Source: JAUIIK01 sp041390865 (GTDB taxonomy: Bacteria > Chloroflexota > Chloroflexia > Thermomicrobiales > CFX8). From it: a stretch of DNA of 64,000 nt. Of this stretch, positions 16,519 through 26,176 are shown one piece after another; within the stretch, counting starts at the first letter, position 1, and each line of letters starts with the position of its first letter. Made by a program: the position numbers and the translations under genes. Location of the stretch: positions 33,286 to 97,285 of the forward strand of contig JAWKPC010000017.1 of the NCBI GenBank assembly GCA_041390865.1. The letters run 5' to 3'. The notes under the pieces were generated by a model. That model ran no database searches. It worked only from the letters and a program-made list of their open reading frames with translations, and was not told the origin of the DNA.

Positions 16519-17874
16519 GTGCCCGATGTGAGCTTGCGTCTCCAGTATCTGGCACCAAGCCTGGCACTGCTGGCATGCGCGCTGGCGGGCTGGATCGTGG
16601 GCTGGCCGCTCGTTGGCCTGGCCGGCGGGACGGTGATCGCTCTGGCGACCGGCATCATGCTTTCCCGCCACGCGGTGCGGCGCCTGGCGGATCTTTCGGA
16701 CATGCCATCACGGACCGCCGCCCTCGCTTCGCCATTGCTCGAATCGTCCGGTTCTCTCGATGAAATCGACAGCGCCTATTCCTCGATCGTCCGATGGCTC
16801 GCCGGGGAACGGGCGACAATCGCGCGCGAGCGGAGCCAGACCGACCGGCAGATCCGCATGCTCGATCGTCTCTCGGACGGCGTCTTACTGGTCACGGACG
16901 ACGGCACGGTGATCTATGCCAATGTGGCGGCCGCCAACCTGCTCGGCGGTCGGAATCCGGTCGGCGGGTCATTCATCGCCGCTGTGCGGGACCACGAGGC
17001 GAGTGACTCGCTTTTCGAGTGCCTGCGGTTTGGAACCGAGGCGCGCCGGAACATCGAGGTGCCCGGGGAAGACCGGGTCGTCGATGCAATCTTCGCGCGC
17101 GTTTCCGGCGATCCGAACGAGGCCGTTGTCGTGATGCGCGACGTGACGGAGTTGACCAAGCTCCAGACGCTACGGCGCGACTTCGTGGCGAATGTGTCGC
17201 ACGAGCTCCGCACTCCGCTCTCGACGATCAAGATCCTGACTGAAACGATCATCGATCTCAGCGACGAAGCCTCGGAGCAGATGCGATTTCTCGAGAAGAT
17301 CGACGCCGAAGTCGATTCGATGTCGGCCCTCGTTCAGGATCTGCTCCAGCTCACCCAACTCGAATCGGGCCGTACCCCATTGAGCCTATCTCAGGTTGCC
17401 GTGATGGATATTCTCAATGAGGTTCACGATCGTATGGTCCCGATTGCCGAGCGCAGCCGGGTATCGCTGCGGATTCTTGATGGCGACCCTGCTTTCGTCC
17501 TCCTCGTCGACGAACGGAGGATCAAGCAGGCGCTGATCAATCTGGTGAGCAACGCGATAGCACATACCAGGCCAGGCGGGAAAGTGGAAATCTCGTTCGA
17601 CTCCACCGGCGCGGATGTTGTGTTTCGCGTCGCCGATAGCGGCGTCGGAATTTCCTCCGCCGATCTGGACCGGATCTGGGAGCGGTTTTACAAGGTGGAC
17701 CGCTCGCGTGCTCATCCAGGTACCGGGCTGGGTCTAGCGATCGTCAAGCATGTCGCGCAGGCCCATGACGGGTCGGTCGCGGTTACCAGCGAGGTGGGTA
17801 AGGGGTCGACGTTCGAGATCCGCCTGCCACGCCGTCCCCTCGGTCCAAGACCAAGAAGGAAAATCGTCCGCTAG
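16519..17874 (+). CDS. PhoR-like sensor histidine kinase
   Basis: Partner kinase of the preceding regulator, 451 residues. Two N-terminal membrane helices (about 10-50) are separated by a very short loop, so there is no real extracellular sensor. A PAS domain follows (about 110-205, LDRLSDGVLLVTDDGTVIYA). The HisKA box VSHELRTPL carries the phospho-accepting His 228. HATPase_c motifs are NLVSNAIAH, DSGVGIS and GTGLGLAIVKH. The TM-PAS-HisKA-HATPase order matches PhoR. GTG 16519 directly abuts the regulator's stop; GTG 16528 is an alternative. The 3' end overlaps convergent ispG by 4 bp. Confidence 0.92.
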   Translation: MPDVSLRLQYLAPSLALLACALAGWIVGWPLVGLAGGTVIALATGIMLSRHAVRRLADLSDMPSRTAALASPLLESSGSLDEIDSAYSSIVRWLAGERATIARERSQTDRQIRMLDRLSDGVLLVTDDGTVIYANVAAANLLGGRNPVGGSFIAAVRDHEASDSLFECLRFGTEARRNIEVPGEDRVVDAIFARVSGDPNEAVVVMRDVTELTKLQTLRRDFVANVSHELRTPLSTIKILTETIIDLSDEASEQMRFLEKIDAEVDSMSALVQDLLQLTQLESGRTPLSLSQVAVMDILNEVHDRMVPIAERSRVSLRILDGDPAFVLLVDERRIKQALINLVSNAIAHTRPGGKVEISFDSTGADVVFRVADSGVGISSADLDRIWERFYKVDRSRAHPGTGLGLAIVKHVAQAHDGSVAVTSEVGKGSTFEIRLPRRPLGPRPRRKIVR

Positions 17875-19001
17875 ACGGTAACTGGAGCTTTCTCCTGGCG
17901 CCGCTCGGCGACCAGTTGATCGATTTCCAGCTTGAGCTCGTCGAACATGTCGGCTTCTTCGACGCGCCGGATGATCTCACCCTTGCGGAAGATGATGCCC
18001 TTTCCACGGCCGGCGGCGAGCCCGACGTCCGAGTCCTTTGCCTCGCCCGGTCCGTTGACGACACAGCCCATGACGGCGACCTTGATCGGTTCGTCTATCG
18101 TCCGCAGGTACTCGTCAACTTTGTCGGCAAGCGTGAACAGATCGACCTCAAGGCGTCCGCATGTCGGGCAGGCGACCATTGTCGCGCCCTTCTCGCGGAG
18201 TCCGAGGCTCTTGAGGATCTCGTAGCAGACGAAGACTTCCTCGACTGGATCGGTTGTGAGCGAGACGCGCATCGTGTCGCCGAGTCCCATCGCGAGAAGC
18301 GTGCCGAGTCCGACCGACGAGCGGATCGTTCCGGTGCGCGGAGTTCCGGCTTCGGTGACGCCAATGTGGAACGGATAGGAGTTGCGCGGCGCCATGCGCT
18401 TGTAAGCCTCGATCAGCACCGGCACCTCGAACGCCTTGAGCGAGATCTTGATGTTGTCGAAATCGAGGTCTTCGAGGATACGGATGTGCCTCTCACCGGT
18501 TCTGACCATGTGCTCGGCGATGAGCTCGACCTGCGTCGCTCCTTCTTCGGCCATCTCGTCGACAAACTCTTTCGACATCGGCGGAACCGAGCCGAAGTTG
18601 ACGCCGATCCGGATCGGCGTGTTGCGCTCCTTGGCGGATCGAACGACGGCGCGAACGTCCTCAGGCTTGCGAATGTTGCCCGGGTTGAGGCGCAGTCCGT
18701 GGATGCCGGCCTCAAGCGCCTTGAGGGCGAGCGTGTGTTCGAAATGAATGTCGGCGATCAGCGGGACAGGCGAGTGCGGAACGATATCGGGCAATGCCGC
18801 GGCGGCGGCCCGATCGGGAACCGCCACGCGGACGATCTCACAGCCTGCATCGGCTAGCTCGGCAATCTGGCGCAGCGTCGCTTTCGGATCGCGCGTGTCG
18901 GTGGTCGTCATCGATTGGACGACGATCGGGGCGCCGCCACCGATGCGAACGTCGCCGACGTACACCGGACGGGTCAAACGTCGGGGTGCGAGTATGGTCA
19001 T
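17871..19001 (-). CDS. ispG: 4-hydroxy-3-methylbut-2-en-1-yl diphosphate synthase (IspG/GcpE)
   Basis: Penultimate enzyme of the MEP isoprenoid pathway, converting MEcPP to HMBPP with a 4Fe-4S cluster. The 376-residue protein has the TIM-barrel segment PIVVQSMTTTDTRDP, ADIHFEHTLALKA and the cluster Cys in ACPTCGR and MGCVVNGPGEA. TTG 19004 and ATG 19001 are adjacent; ATG is preferred with GGAGG 5 bp upstream. It lies downstream of rseP on the same strand (75-bp gap). This bacterial arrangement (rseP next to ispG) is common near isoprenoid and envelope genes. Confidence 0.95.
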   Translation of the reverse strand: MTILAPRRLTRPVYVGDVRIGGGAPIVVQSMTTTDTRDPKATLRQIAELADAGCEIVRVAVPDRAAAAALPDIVPHSPVPLIADIHFEHTLALKALEAGIHGLRLNPGNIRKPEDVRAVVRSAKERNTPIRIGVNFGSVPPMSKEFVDEMAEEGATQVELIAEHMVRTGERHIRILEDLDFDNIKISLKAFEVPVLIEAYKRMAPRNSYPFHIGVTEAGTPRTGTIRSSVGLGTLLAMGLGDTMRVSLTTDPVEEVFVCYEILKSLGLREKGATMVACPTCGRLEVDLFTLADKVDEYLRTIDEPIKVAVMGCVVNGPGEAKDSDVGLAAGRGKGIIFRKGEIIRRVEEADMFDELKLEIDQLVAERRQEKAPVTV

Positions 19002-19076
19002 CAAGTCCTCCAGAATTCCCCAGGGTTAGATGTTTGTAAACCGGCTGAATATCGTGGCCGATTCACTATGTCTACT

Positions 19077-20399
19077 TTACTGCAACAGGGACTGTCCGCT
19101 AATGATCCGGTCGATATCGACGAAGGCAACGGCAACCATAAACATCAGGAGGACGACAAGCCCGACCATGTGGACTAGACCCTCCTTTTCGGGGGCGACG
19201 CGCTTGCCTCGTCGAAGCACCTCGATCCCGACGAACAGCAACCGGCCGCCGTCGAGCGCCGGGAGCGGGAGCAGATTGAGTAGTCCGAGATTGAGCGAGA
19301 GCACAATCATGATCGTAATAATCGCCACCCAGGCCGGTACCGACGATTGCTCGACGATCTCGGATGTGAGCTGTCCCATGCCGATCGGTCCAGCGATGTC
19401 CGAAAGCGGTACTTCGCCGTTGAGGATCATGACCAGGCCGTCGAACATGGCACGAATGAAGTCGAAGAATTGAACGAAGGTCATCGGCACGATGTTGATC
19501 AGCGGCGGCCGGTCGAACTGGACGTTGGCGACGATCTCCGCGCCGAAGCTTTCCTCGCCGTCCTCGAGGCCGGCAGGCACGTCGAGCGGCACGGTCACGG
19601 TTTCGCCGTCGCGCCGGACGATCGCGTCGATCGTTTCGCCGGCGTGGTTGCGTACAGTGTAAAGATAGGCTGCGCGGTCGATTACCTGGGTGCCGGCGAC
19701 GCTCAAGATCCGGTCGCCTTCCTGCAATCCAAGCTCGGATGCGATCGACCCGTCAGGTACGTCCTCAACAACCAGTTGCGACCGGGTGACGTCGGCGATT
19801 CGGACCCCGACGGCACCCTGGCCGGGCGGAGGATCCAGCCGAGGCTGGACGTTCAGGGTGGTTTCCTCGCCGCCGCGAATGACGGTGACTGCCATCGGAT
19901 CGCCAAGGTTGTCCTGCGTGACATCTTGGAAGCCGGACGCCGTATCGACCGACTGCCCGTCCACATTGACGACGCGGTCGCCTGCGATGAACCCGGCTTC
20001 GAGTGCCGGAGAGTCCGGGGCAACTTCGGTAATGTAGAGGTTCGTGACCTGCTCGCCCTGAGCGAAAAGCAGGACGCCGATCAGGACAAAAGCGGTCAGG
20101 AAATTCATGATCGAGCCGGCACCGAGGAACAGGGCCCGCTGGCCGGCTGTCTTAGTCTGCATGCTCCGGTCGGAGAAATCCTTGCCATCCTCGCCGAGCA
20201 CCCGGACGAACCCGCCTAGAGGGATCCAGTTGATCGACCACATCGTGTCGCCTCGCTGGATACCCCAGAGCCGGGGAGGCAGGCCGAAGCCGAACTCTTC
20301 GACTTTCACGCCTGCGCGCCGGGCCATCGTGTAGTGGCCCAATTCATGAACGAAAATGAGAAATGTCAGGACCGGGACGATCAGTAGTGCTGCCAGCAT
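19077..20399 (-). CDS. rseP: RseP-like site-2 intramembrane zinc protease
   Basis: Cleaves transmembrane substrates, classically anti-sigma factors and leftover signal peptides. The 440-residue product has HELGH (18-22) in the first membrane helix, two PDZ domains in the middle (LEAGFIAGDRVVNVDG and SELGLQEGDRILSVAG), and the second active-site motif NLLPLPALDGGR near the C-terminus. The frame extends 34 codons upstream, but those residues are Cys/Arg-rich and unlike the family; ATG 20399 places the first helix at the N-terminus as expected. A possible client in this window is the membrane anti-sigma factor at 26177-27772. Confidence 0.93.
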   Translation of the reverse strand: MLAALLIVPVLTFLIFVHELGHYTMARRAGVKVEEFGFGLPPRLWGIQRGDTMWSINWIPLGGFVRVLGEDGKDFSDRSMQTKTAGQRALFLGAGSIMNFLTAFVLIGVLLFAQGEQVTNLYITEVAPDSPALEAGFIAGDRVVNVDGQSVDTASGFQDVTQDNLGDPMAVTVIRGGEETTLNVQPRLDPPPGQGAVGVRIADVTRSQLVVEDVPDGSIASELGLQEGDRILSVAGTQVIDRAAYLYTVRNHAGETIDAIVRRDGETVTVPLDVPAGLEDGEESFGAEIVANVQFDRPPLINIVPMTFVQFFDFIRAMFDGLVMILNGEVPLSDIAGPIGMGQLTSEIVEQSSVPAWVAIITIMIVLSLNLGLLNLLPLPALDGGRLLFVGIEVLRRGKRVAPEKEGLVHMVGLVVLLMFMVAVAFVDIDRIISGQSLLQ

Positions 20400-20573
20400 G
20401 TCCGTCGCTGCTCTATGTGATGCACTCGCCCGGCGGGCAAGCGTCGAATCGCAACAGGCTGGCGAGGTTCCTGCCAAACCTGTAGGGATGGTACCCATCA
20501 TAGGAACCGCGAGTCAACGAAGGAAGTTACGCGTTTGGTCCTGATCTTGCGGGAATTTCAAAGGCCGAGCCTA

Positions 20574-20582
20574 TGCTAGAAT
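20574..20582 (+). promoter_or_regulatory. Extended -10 promoter candidate for ald
   Basis: TGC followed by TAGAAT (20577-20582) lies about 63 bp upstream of the ald ATG. There is no matching -35 at 16-18 bp. The element shares TGCTA with candidates upstream of ridA, tRNA-Val and the metH-like gene. Confidence 0.45.
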
Positions 20583-20645
20583 CCCGAGTCGTTCCGGCGG
20601 AGGCGCCGGGTTCGATTGGGGGATCGGAAGGGAAACGGTTCAAGG

Positions 20646-21755
20646 ATGCTCATCGGTGTCCCGAAGGAGATCAAGGACAACGAAAACAGGGTGTCGACGA
20701 CACCAGCCGGCGTGGCGGAATACATTGCTCACGGCCATGACGTGATCGTCGAGACATCCGCCGGTACCGGAAGCGGGTTCTCGAACGACGAGTACGCCGC
20801 CGCCGGAGCCACGATTATCGACAACGCCGCCGATGTCTGGGGCCGCGCCGATATGATCGTCAAGGTGAAAGAGCCCATATCGTCCGAGTATGAGCTCATG
20901 CGCGATGGCCAGATTCTCTACACCTACCTGCACCTGGCGGCGGAAGAGCACCTGACGCACGCGCTGGTCAATCGCGGGGTCACCGCCATAGCCTATGAGA
21001 CCGTCGAATTGCCGGACCGCTCGTTGCCGCTCCTGTCTCCGATGAGCGAGGTTGCCGGGCGAATGGCCACCCAGGTTGGCGCTCACTATCTGGCCAAGTA
21101 TCTCGGTGGACGCGGGAAGCTCCTTGGCGGCGTGCCGGGCGTGCCTCCGGCCGACGTCGTGATCATCGGCGGCGGCATCGTTGGTACGAACGCCGCCCAG
21201 ATGGCGCTCGGGATGGGCGCGAATGTGACCATTCTGGACGTCTCGGCCGAGCGCATGCGATTTCTCGATCTGGTGCTTCACGGTCGCCTGACGACGATGA
21301 TGTCCAACCGGACGTCGGTCGCCGAAGCTGCCCGGAACTGTGATGTTCTCATCGGTGGGGTCCTGGTTCATGGCGCAAAGGCGCCGAAGCTGGTCAGCGC
21401 CGAAACCGTTTCCAACATGCGTGAGGGCGCGGTCATCGTCGACGTCGCGATCGACCAGGGCGGCTGCATTGAAACGGCCAAGCCGACGAGCCACAGCGAT
21501 CCGATTTACAATGTTGATGGTGTTATCCATTACTGTGTGACGAACATGCCGGGCGCGATGCCGCGCACGAGTACGTTTGCGCTCTCTAACGTCACGCTTC
21601 CGTATGGTCTCGCGCTGGCAGATCGTGGGGTCGATGCTCTGCGCGAGGATCGCTCACTACGGCTCGGGTTGAACACCTACAAGGGCAAGGTGACCTACGA
21701 GGCGGTCGCGGAAGCATTCAATCTGGACTATACGCCAGCGTCTGATTTGCTTTAG
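20646..21755 (+). CDS. ald: Alanine dehydrogenase
   Basis: NAD-dependent interconversion of L-alanine and pyruvate plus ammonia. The 369-residue protein has the signature N-terminus MLIGVPKEIKDNENRVSTTP (Arg 15), catalytic-type Lys in IVKVKEP near 75 and His in YTYLHLA near 95, and the Rossmann glycine-rich loop IGGGIVGTNAA near 177. Length matches known Ald enzymes. An in-frame upstream start at 20616 is unlikely because ATG 20646 begins exactly at the family's N-terminus. The recombinase gene starts about 90 bp downstream. Confidence 0.95.
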   Translation: MLIGVPKEIKDNENRVSTTPAGVAEYIAHGHDVIVETSAGTGSGFSNDEYAAAGATIIDNAADVWGRADMIVKVKEPISSEYELMRDGQILYTYLHLAAEEHLTHALVNRGVTAIAYETVELPDRSLPLLSPMSEVAGRMATQVGAHYLAKYLGGRGKLLGGVPGVPPADVVIIGGGIVGTNAAQMALGMGANVTILDVSAERMRFLDLVLHGRLTTMMSNRTSVAEAARNCDVLIGGVLVHGAKAPKLVSAETVSNMREGAVIVDVAIDQGGCIETAKPTSHSDPIYNVDGVIHYCVTNMPGAMPRTSTFALSNVTLPYGLALADRGVDALREDRSLRLGLNTYKGKVTYEAVAEAFNLDYTPASDLL

Positions 21756-21842
21756 ACTCGACTGGCTAGGCTAAGATTCCAACCTTTGAGATGCCAACGG
21801 GGTTCCGTGCGGCTCGGGGGACACGACGGAACGGACGTAGTC

Positions 21843-22754
21843 GTGCAAGATGTTGTTGAACGATTTCTGGGTGAACTTGCGAGTGAGCGTGGTTTTTCGA
21901 ATAACACAATTTCCGCATATGGTAACGACCTGAGGCAGTTCGCCGGTTTCATGCAGGATTCCCGGCGGATTCCGTCCTGGTCCGTGCTCGGTAATGAGGA
22001 TGTCAAAGCGTTCGAAGTCCACCTGCGTGAACGCGGTTATGCCGCCTCGACGGTCGCACGGAAGACCGCCGCAACCCGAACGTTTTGCGGCTACCTGGTT
22101 GATCAGCAGATTGTCCGTTCCGATCCTTCCGCTGAGATGACGACGCCCAAAGTCGCGAAGTCGATCCCGAGAGCGCTCACGCGTGAGGAGATCGATCGCC
22201 TGCTAGCCCAGCCCGAGATCATCGACGGTGAAGAGATGACTCGAGACGTCGCGATGCTCCGGCTGCTCTATGCGACGGGCATTCGCGTTTCGGAGCTTGT
22301 CAGTCTCGATATCGAAGATGTGCGGCTGGACGACGTTACGGGCGTCATGGCCGGACGGCGCGGCCGGAAGCGGTTGGTGCCGATCGGCCCGGCCGTTGTC
22401 GAATCGATCCGCACCTATCTCCGAACTCGGGAACCGGTGGATCAAGCGGACGGCGAGCCGGTTCCGGCACTGTTTCTGAATCACCGGGGCAAGCGGCTGA
22501 CACGCCAGGGGTTCTGGCTGATTCTGAAGACGTATGCCGAGCGCGCTGGCTTCGAGGACATCACGCCCCACACGCTCCGGCACTCGTTCGCGGCCCACCA
22601 GATCCTGGATGGCCGCGACCTCAGCGACGTCCAGGAACTCCTCGGACACGTCAGCATCTCGACGACCCAGGTCTACGAAGACCTGGCGGACGAGCTTCGC
22701 AAGGTCGCGGCCGACGAGTCGCTTCAGGAGTCTTCATCGATCCTCGTACAGTAG
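21843..22754 (+). CDS. xerD: XerC/XerD-family tyrosine recombinase
   Basis: Resolves chromosome dimers at dif sites. The 303-residue product has a SAM-like N-terminal core-binding domain (1-95) and a complete catalytic set: R148 (ATGIRVSEL), K176 (RGRKRLVP), H243 and R246 (HTLRHSFAAH), H269 (LGHVSISTT) and nucleophile Y278. Length and single-copy chromosomal context favour XerD/XerC over a phage integrase. I chose GTG 21843; an upstream start at 21786 would add 19 atypical residues. No dif-like site is recognised here. Confidence 0.88.
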   Translation: MQDVVERFLGELASERGFSNNTISAYGNDLRQFAGFMQDSRRIPSWSVLGNEDVKAFEVHLRERGYAASTVARKTAATRTFCGYLVDQQIVRSDPSAEMTTPKVAKSIPRALTREEIDRLLAQPEIIDGEEMTRDVAMLRLLYATGIRVSELVSLDIEDVRLDDVTGVMAGRRGRKRLVPIGPAVVESIRTYLRTREPVDQADGEPVPALFLNHRGKRLTRQGFWLILKTYAERAGFEDITPHTLRHSFAAHQILDGRDLSDVQELLGHVSISTTQVYEDLADELRKVAADESLQESSSILVQ

Positions 22755-22761
22755 TAATCCG

Positions 22762-22785
22762 GGAGCGGTCGATCTGGACCGCTCC
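22762..22785 (+). terminator. Hairpin after xerD, possible terminator
   Basis: GGAGCGGTC (22762-22770) and GACCGCTCC (22777-22785) form a perfect 9-bp stem with a 6-nt loop, 7 bp after the xerD stop. The following bases are TGTCT, a poor U-tract. It sits 40 bp before the glyS start. Confidence 0.5.
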
Positions 22786-22825
22786 TGTCTACCCCATAAT
22801 TCGCACATGCTGAAGGGAGGATACC

Positions 22826-24250
22826 TTGGCTGAGAATTCAGCTTCTGAGGTGTCCATGGATACTATCGTCTCGCTCTCCAAGCGCCGTGGATTCGTGTTC
22901 CAGGGCAGCGAGATGTACGGGGGGCTTGCCAACACCTGGGATTTCGGGCCGCTCGGTGTCGAGATCCGGAGAAACATCAAGGATCTCTGGTGGAACCGGT
23001 TCGTTCATCAACGTTCCGACATTGTCGGCATGGACGGCTCGATCCTGATGAATCCCCGAGTCTGGGAGGTCAGCGGCCATGTTTCGGAATTCAACGACCC
23101 TGAGGTGGACTGCCGCGTCTGCCAGAGCCGCTTCCGCGCCGATAGCCTGATCGAAGACGCGACCGGGGTTCAGGCAGACGGACTCCCGATCGAGCAGCTC
23201 AATGCGCTGATCGCCGAGAACGAGATCAAGTGCCCGACCTGCGGCAATTTCGACTGGACGCCGACGCGCCGGTTCAACCTCATGTTCCAGACGCAGATCG
23301 GTCCCGTCGATGAGTCGTCCAATGCGGTCTACCTGCGCCCGGAGACGGCCCAATCGATCTTCATGCAATACCGGAACATCCAGCTTTCGAGCCGCCAGAA
23401 AATCCCGTTCGGTATCGCCCAGATCGGCAAGGCATTCCGGAACGAGGTTACTCCCGGGAATTTCATCTTCCGCCTGCTCGAATTCGAAATGATGGAGATC
23501 GAGTACTTCATCGATGCGTCCGATTGGGAACCGGTCTTCGAGCAGTGGCTGGCGGACCAGCAATCATTCGTCCGGTCGCTCGGAATCAGCGACGAGAACG
23601 TCCGGGCGCGGGAGCACACCGCCGAGGAACTGTCCCACTACTCCAAGCGAACCGCCGACCTGGAGTATCACTTCCCGTTCGGATGGAAAGAGCTGACCGG
23701 GCTGGCGTATCGGGAGGATTACGATCTCCGGAAGCATCAGGAAGGTTCGGGGGCAAACCTGACCTACTTCGACCAGGCGAACGACCGGCATTTCATCCCG
23801 CATGTCGTCGAACCGACGTTCGGAGTTGACCGGCTGCTCCTGATGGTCCTGATCGAAGCGTTCACGGAAGAGGAGACGGTCGACGCGAATGGTAAGCCGT
23901 CCAGCCGGACCGTGATGCGGTTCGCTCCGGATGTTGCGCCGTACAAGGTGGCTGTGCTGCCGCTGTCGCGGAAGCCGGAGCTTGCGGACGTTGCCCGGGA
24001 CGTTTTCGAACAAGTTCAGGAGAAGTACGTCGCCGAGTACGATGAAACCCAGAACATCGGCCGCCGCTATCGCCGTCAGGACGAGATCGGCACGCCGCTC
24101 TGCGTAACGGTCGACTTCGAGACGCTGGAGGATCGGGCAGTAACGATTCGGGACCGCGACACGATGGATCAGGTCCGGGTGCCGATCGACGAGCTTCTTC
24201 CGACCATCGACGAGCAGCTGTCGAAGATCACGGCAAGAATGCTCGGCTAA
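22826..24250 (+). CDS. glyS: Glycyl-tRNA synthetase, alpha2 type
   Basis: Charges tRNA-Gly. This is the single-chain form found in archaea, eukaryotes and some bacteria, not the two-subunit GlyQ/GlyS. The 474-residue protein has the N-terminal class II segment SKRRGFVFQGSEMYGGL, a zinc-type insertion (CRVCQSRF and CPTCGNFDW), motif 2 around GKAFRNEVTPGNFIFRLLEF, motif 3 near EPTFGVDRLLL, and a C-terminal anticodon-binding domain (about 370-474). The start is TTG 22826 behind AAGGGAGG. Its stop overlaps convergent parB by 4 bp. Confidence 0.95.
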   Translation: MAENSASEVSMDTIVSLSKRRGFVFQGSEMYGGLANTWDFGPLGVEIRRNIKDLWWNRFVHQRSDIVGMDGSILMNPRVWEVSGHVSEFNDPEVDCRVCQSRFRADSLIEDATGVQADGLPIEQLNALIAENEIKCPTCGNFDWTPTRRFNLMFQTQIGPVDESSNAVYLRPETAQSIFMQYRNIQLSSRQKIPFGIAQIGKAFRNEVTPGNFIFRLLEFEMMEIEYFIDASDWEPVFEQWLADQQSFVRSLGISDENVRAREHTAEELSHYSKRTADLEYHFPFGWKELTGLAYREDYDLRKHQEGSGANLTYFDQANDRHFIPHVVEPTFGVDRLLLMVLIEAFTEEETVDANGKPSSRTVMRFAPDVAPYKVAVLPLSRKPELADVARDVFEQVQEKYVAEYDETQNIGRRYRRQDEIGTPLCVTVDFETLEDRAVTIRDRDTMDQVRVPIDELLPTIDEQLSKITARMLG

Positions 24251-25119
24251 AGGCTATCGTCGCTGTTTCCGATTCGCCCGAGAATACCGTTCAGCTCCTC
24301 GTCGGAGTAGAAGTGGATCACGATCTGGCCGCCGGAGGCACCGCGGCGCAAGTCGACCTTCGTGCCGAGGTGTTGCTGGAGGCGATGCTGAACGGCGCGT
24401 TCGTCCGGCGACAGCTCAGGCTTTGCCGGTTTTTCGGCGGGTGTTCCCCGATCGTTGCGTGAGGCGACGAGGCGCTCGGTCTGGCGAACGTTGAGATCCG
24501 AGTCGACGACGTGGTGAAACAACTCGAGCATGAGCTCGCTGGTTTCGGCTGCCAGCAGTGCCCGCGCGTGGCCGGCCGAAATGATCCCCTGCAGAACTGC
24601 CGCGCGGATTTCTTCCGGCGCATCCAGCAACCGTAGCGTGTTCGCGATTGCCGACCGGCTCTTCCCGACACGCTCGGCGACCTTTTCCTGGGTCAGTCCA
24701 AATTCGCTGACGAGCTGGCGGAAGGCAAGGGCTTCTTCAATCGGATTCAGGTCGGCTCGCTGAACGTTTTCGACGAGGGCGATCTCCAGGGCCTGCATGC
24801 TCGATATGTCGCGGATCAGAACCGGCACGTCTTTCATACCGGCTTTCCTGGCTGCACGCCAGCGGCGTTCTCCGGCGACGATCTGATACGGCTTGCGCCC
24901 GATGCCGCGGGTGACGATCAGGGGCTGGATCACCCCATGCTCCCGGATTGAGACAGAGAGCTCTTCGAGCTTGTCGTCGTCCCACTCCGAGCGGGGCTGC
25001 AGCGGATTCGGTTCCAGGCTGTCGATCGGGACGCTGGTGACGCCCTGGTCTTTGGTGGTCTCCGAGGTGATGAGCGCGTCCAGGCCCCGGCCCAATCCGC
25101 GTCTACGCTCTCCCGACAA
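24247..25119 (-). CDS. parB: Chromosome partitioning protein ParB (CTP-dependent clamp)
   Basis: ParB binds parS, loads SMC and works with ParA in chromosome segregation. The 290-residue protein starts with the usual RRGLGRGLDALI segment (about 7-17), has the CTP-binding box GERRWRAA (83-90), ENVQRADLNPIEEA (117-130), an HTH (about 142-165, LTQEKVAERVGKSRSAIAN) and a C-terminal dimerisation region. The frame is open further upstream, but TTG 25119 with AAGGAA before it matches family starts. ParA is normally adjacent but is not in this window. It is divergent to the CPBP gene. Confidence 0.92.
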   Translation of the reverse strand: MSGERRRGLGRGLDALITSETTKDQGVTSVPIDSLEPNPLQPRSEWDDDKLEELSVSIREHGVIQPLIVTRGIGRKPYQIVAGERRWRAARKAGMKDVPVLIRDISSMQALEIALVENVQRADLNPIEEALAFRQLVSEFGLTQEKVAERVGKSRSAIANTLRLLDAPEEIRAAVLQGIISAGHARALLAAETSELMLELFHHVVDSDLNVRQTERLVASRNDRGTPAEKPAKPELSPDERAVQHRLQQHLGTKVDLRRGASGGQIVIHFYSDEELNGILGRIGNSDDSL

Positions 25120-25232
25120 TGGACGTTCCTTCCCCTCCGGTGTGTCAAGCGCCAGTATACCGGCCTCAGGTGGATACACTTCAGGGGTCGATTGGTGCAG
25201 CCCTCGATCGCGACGCGAGAGCAAGGGAACGA

Positions 25233-26156
25233 ATGGCCGAAACGTTTTCCGGTTTGATGCTGGTCGTCGTCGCTACCGTTGCCGCCTACCTCGCGGATCT
25301 TCTCTCGACACGGGCTTCGACGGGCCGCTGGCCGCGGCTGCTGGTCCGTATTCTCGCGGTAATCCTCGTGCTGGTCGGCCTTGGCGCTCTCGTCGTCAGG
25401 ATTGCCGGAGCTGGTCAGGCTGGGATCTTGTCGGTTGGGGTGCTAGCAGCCGGATTGGTCTTGCTCGCCGCTACCTCTCCCTCCAGCCGCACGCTGATCG
25501 CTCGAATCCTTCCACTCGATCCAGATTCCACCCGCGATTGGGTCGGGTTGGTCGTGATTCTCTGGCTCGTCATTCTTCGCCTTGTCACGTTTTCCGGAGA
25601 AGCGGACGAGGAGTTCGGAGAGATCAGTCTGACGGCTGCGGCGATCCAGACCGCGATGTTTATCGGCGTGGCGATTGGCGCTATCGGGCTTTTCGTCAGG
25701 CGGGGCTGGCGAGAGGCGCTGGAGCGGCTCGGGCTCGATCGCCTGACGGTCCGGGCAGTCGGAATCGGAGCCGGTTCCGTCATTCCGGTCGCTATGATGG
25801 GCGCGCTGACGGTCGTTCTCGTCGAGTATTTAGCACCCGGTTCGACGGAACGTCTCGATCGGACGGTTACCGAGATTACCGGCGGAGACACCAGTTTGCT
25901 GTACGGTCTTGTCCTCGGGATCTCTGCAGCGGCGGGGGAGGAAACCCTCTTCAGAGGGGCGATTCAACCGAAGTACGGTCTGATCTTCACCTCGCTCGTC
26001 TTCGCCGTCCTGCACGCCCAGTACGATCTATTGCTGATCGTTGCGTCGCTGTTTCCGGTCGGTTTGATCTTCGGTCTCGAACGTAAATATCTGGGCACGT
26101 ACGCCTGCATCGTCACCCACGCGCTCTACAACACGCTGGCGGTCGTGCTCGGCTAA
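25233..26156 (+). CDS. CPBP-family intramembrane metalloprotease (Abi/Rce1-like)
   Basis: A 307-residue membrane protein with about eight hydrophobic segments. The three CPBP motifs are present in order: GEETLFRG (Glu-Glu and Arg), FAVLHAQYD (His) and HALYN (His/Asn). Eukaryotic Rce1 removes the C-terminal tripeptide from prenylated proteins; bacterial members have varied roles, including anti-sigma processing and bacteriocin immunity. The frame is open from 25119, but ATG 25233 follows AAGGGAA and starts just before the first helix. It ends 20 bp before the convergent anti-sigma gene. Confidence 0.87.
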   Translation: MAETFSGLMLVVVATVAAYLADLLSTRASTGRWPRLLVRILAVILVLVGLGALVVRIAGAGQAGILSVGVLAAGLVLLAATSPSSRTLIARILPLDPDSTRDWVGLVVILWLVILRLVTFSGEADEEFGEISLTAAAIQTAMFIGVAIGAIGLFVRRGWREALERLGLDRLTVRAVGIGAGSVIPVAMMGALTVVLVEYLAPGSTERLDRTVTEITGGDTSLLYGLVLGISAAAGEETLFRGAIQPKYGLIFTSLVFAVLHAQYDLLLIVASLFPVGLIFGLERKYLGTYACIVTHALYNTLAVVLG

Positions 26157-26176
26157 CTCGTTCGGGCCGGAAAAGA

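Noticed and set aside
21843..22754. Integrase of a mobile element
   Set aside because: Size and residues fit XerC/D, and there are no attachment sites, tRNA junction or cargo genes.
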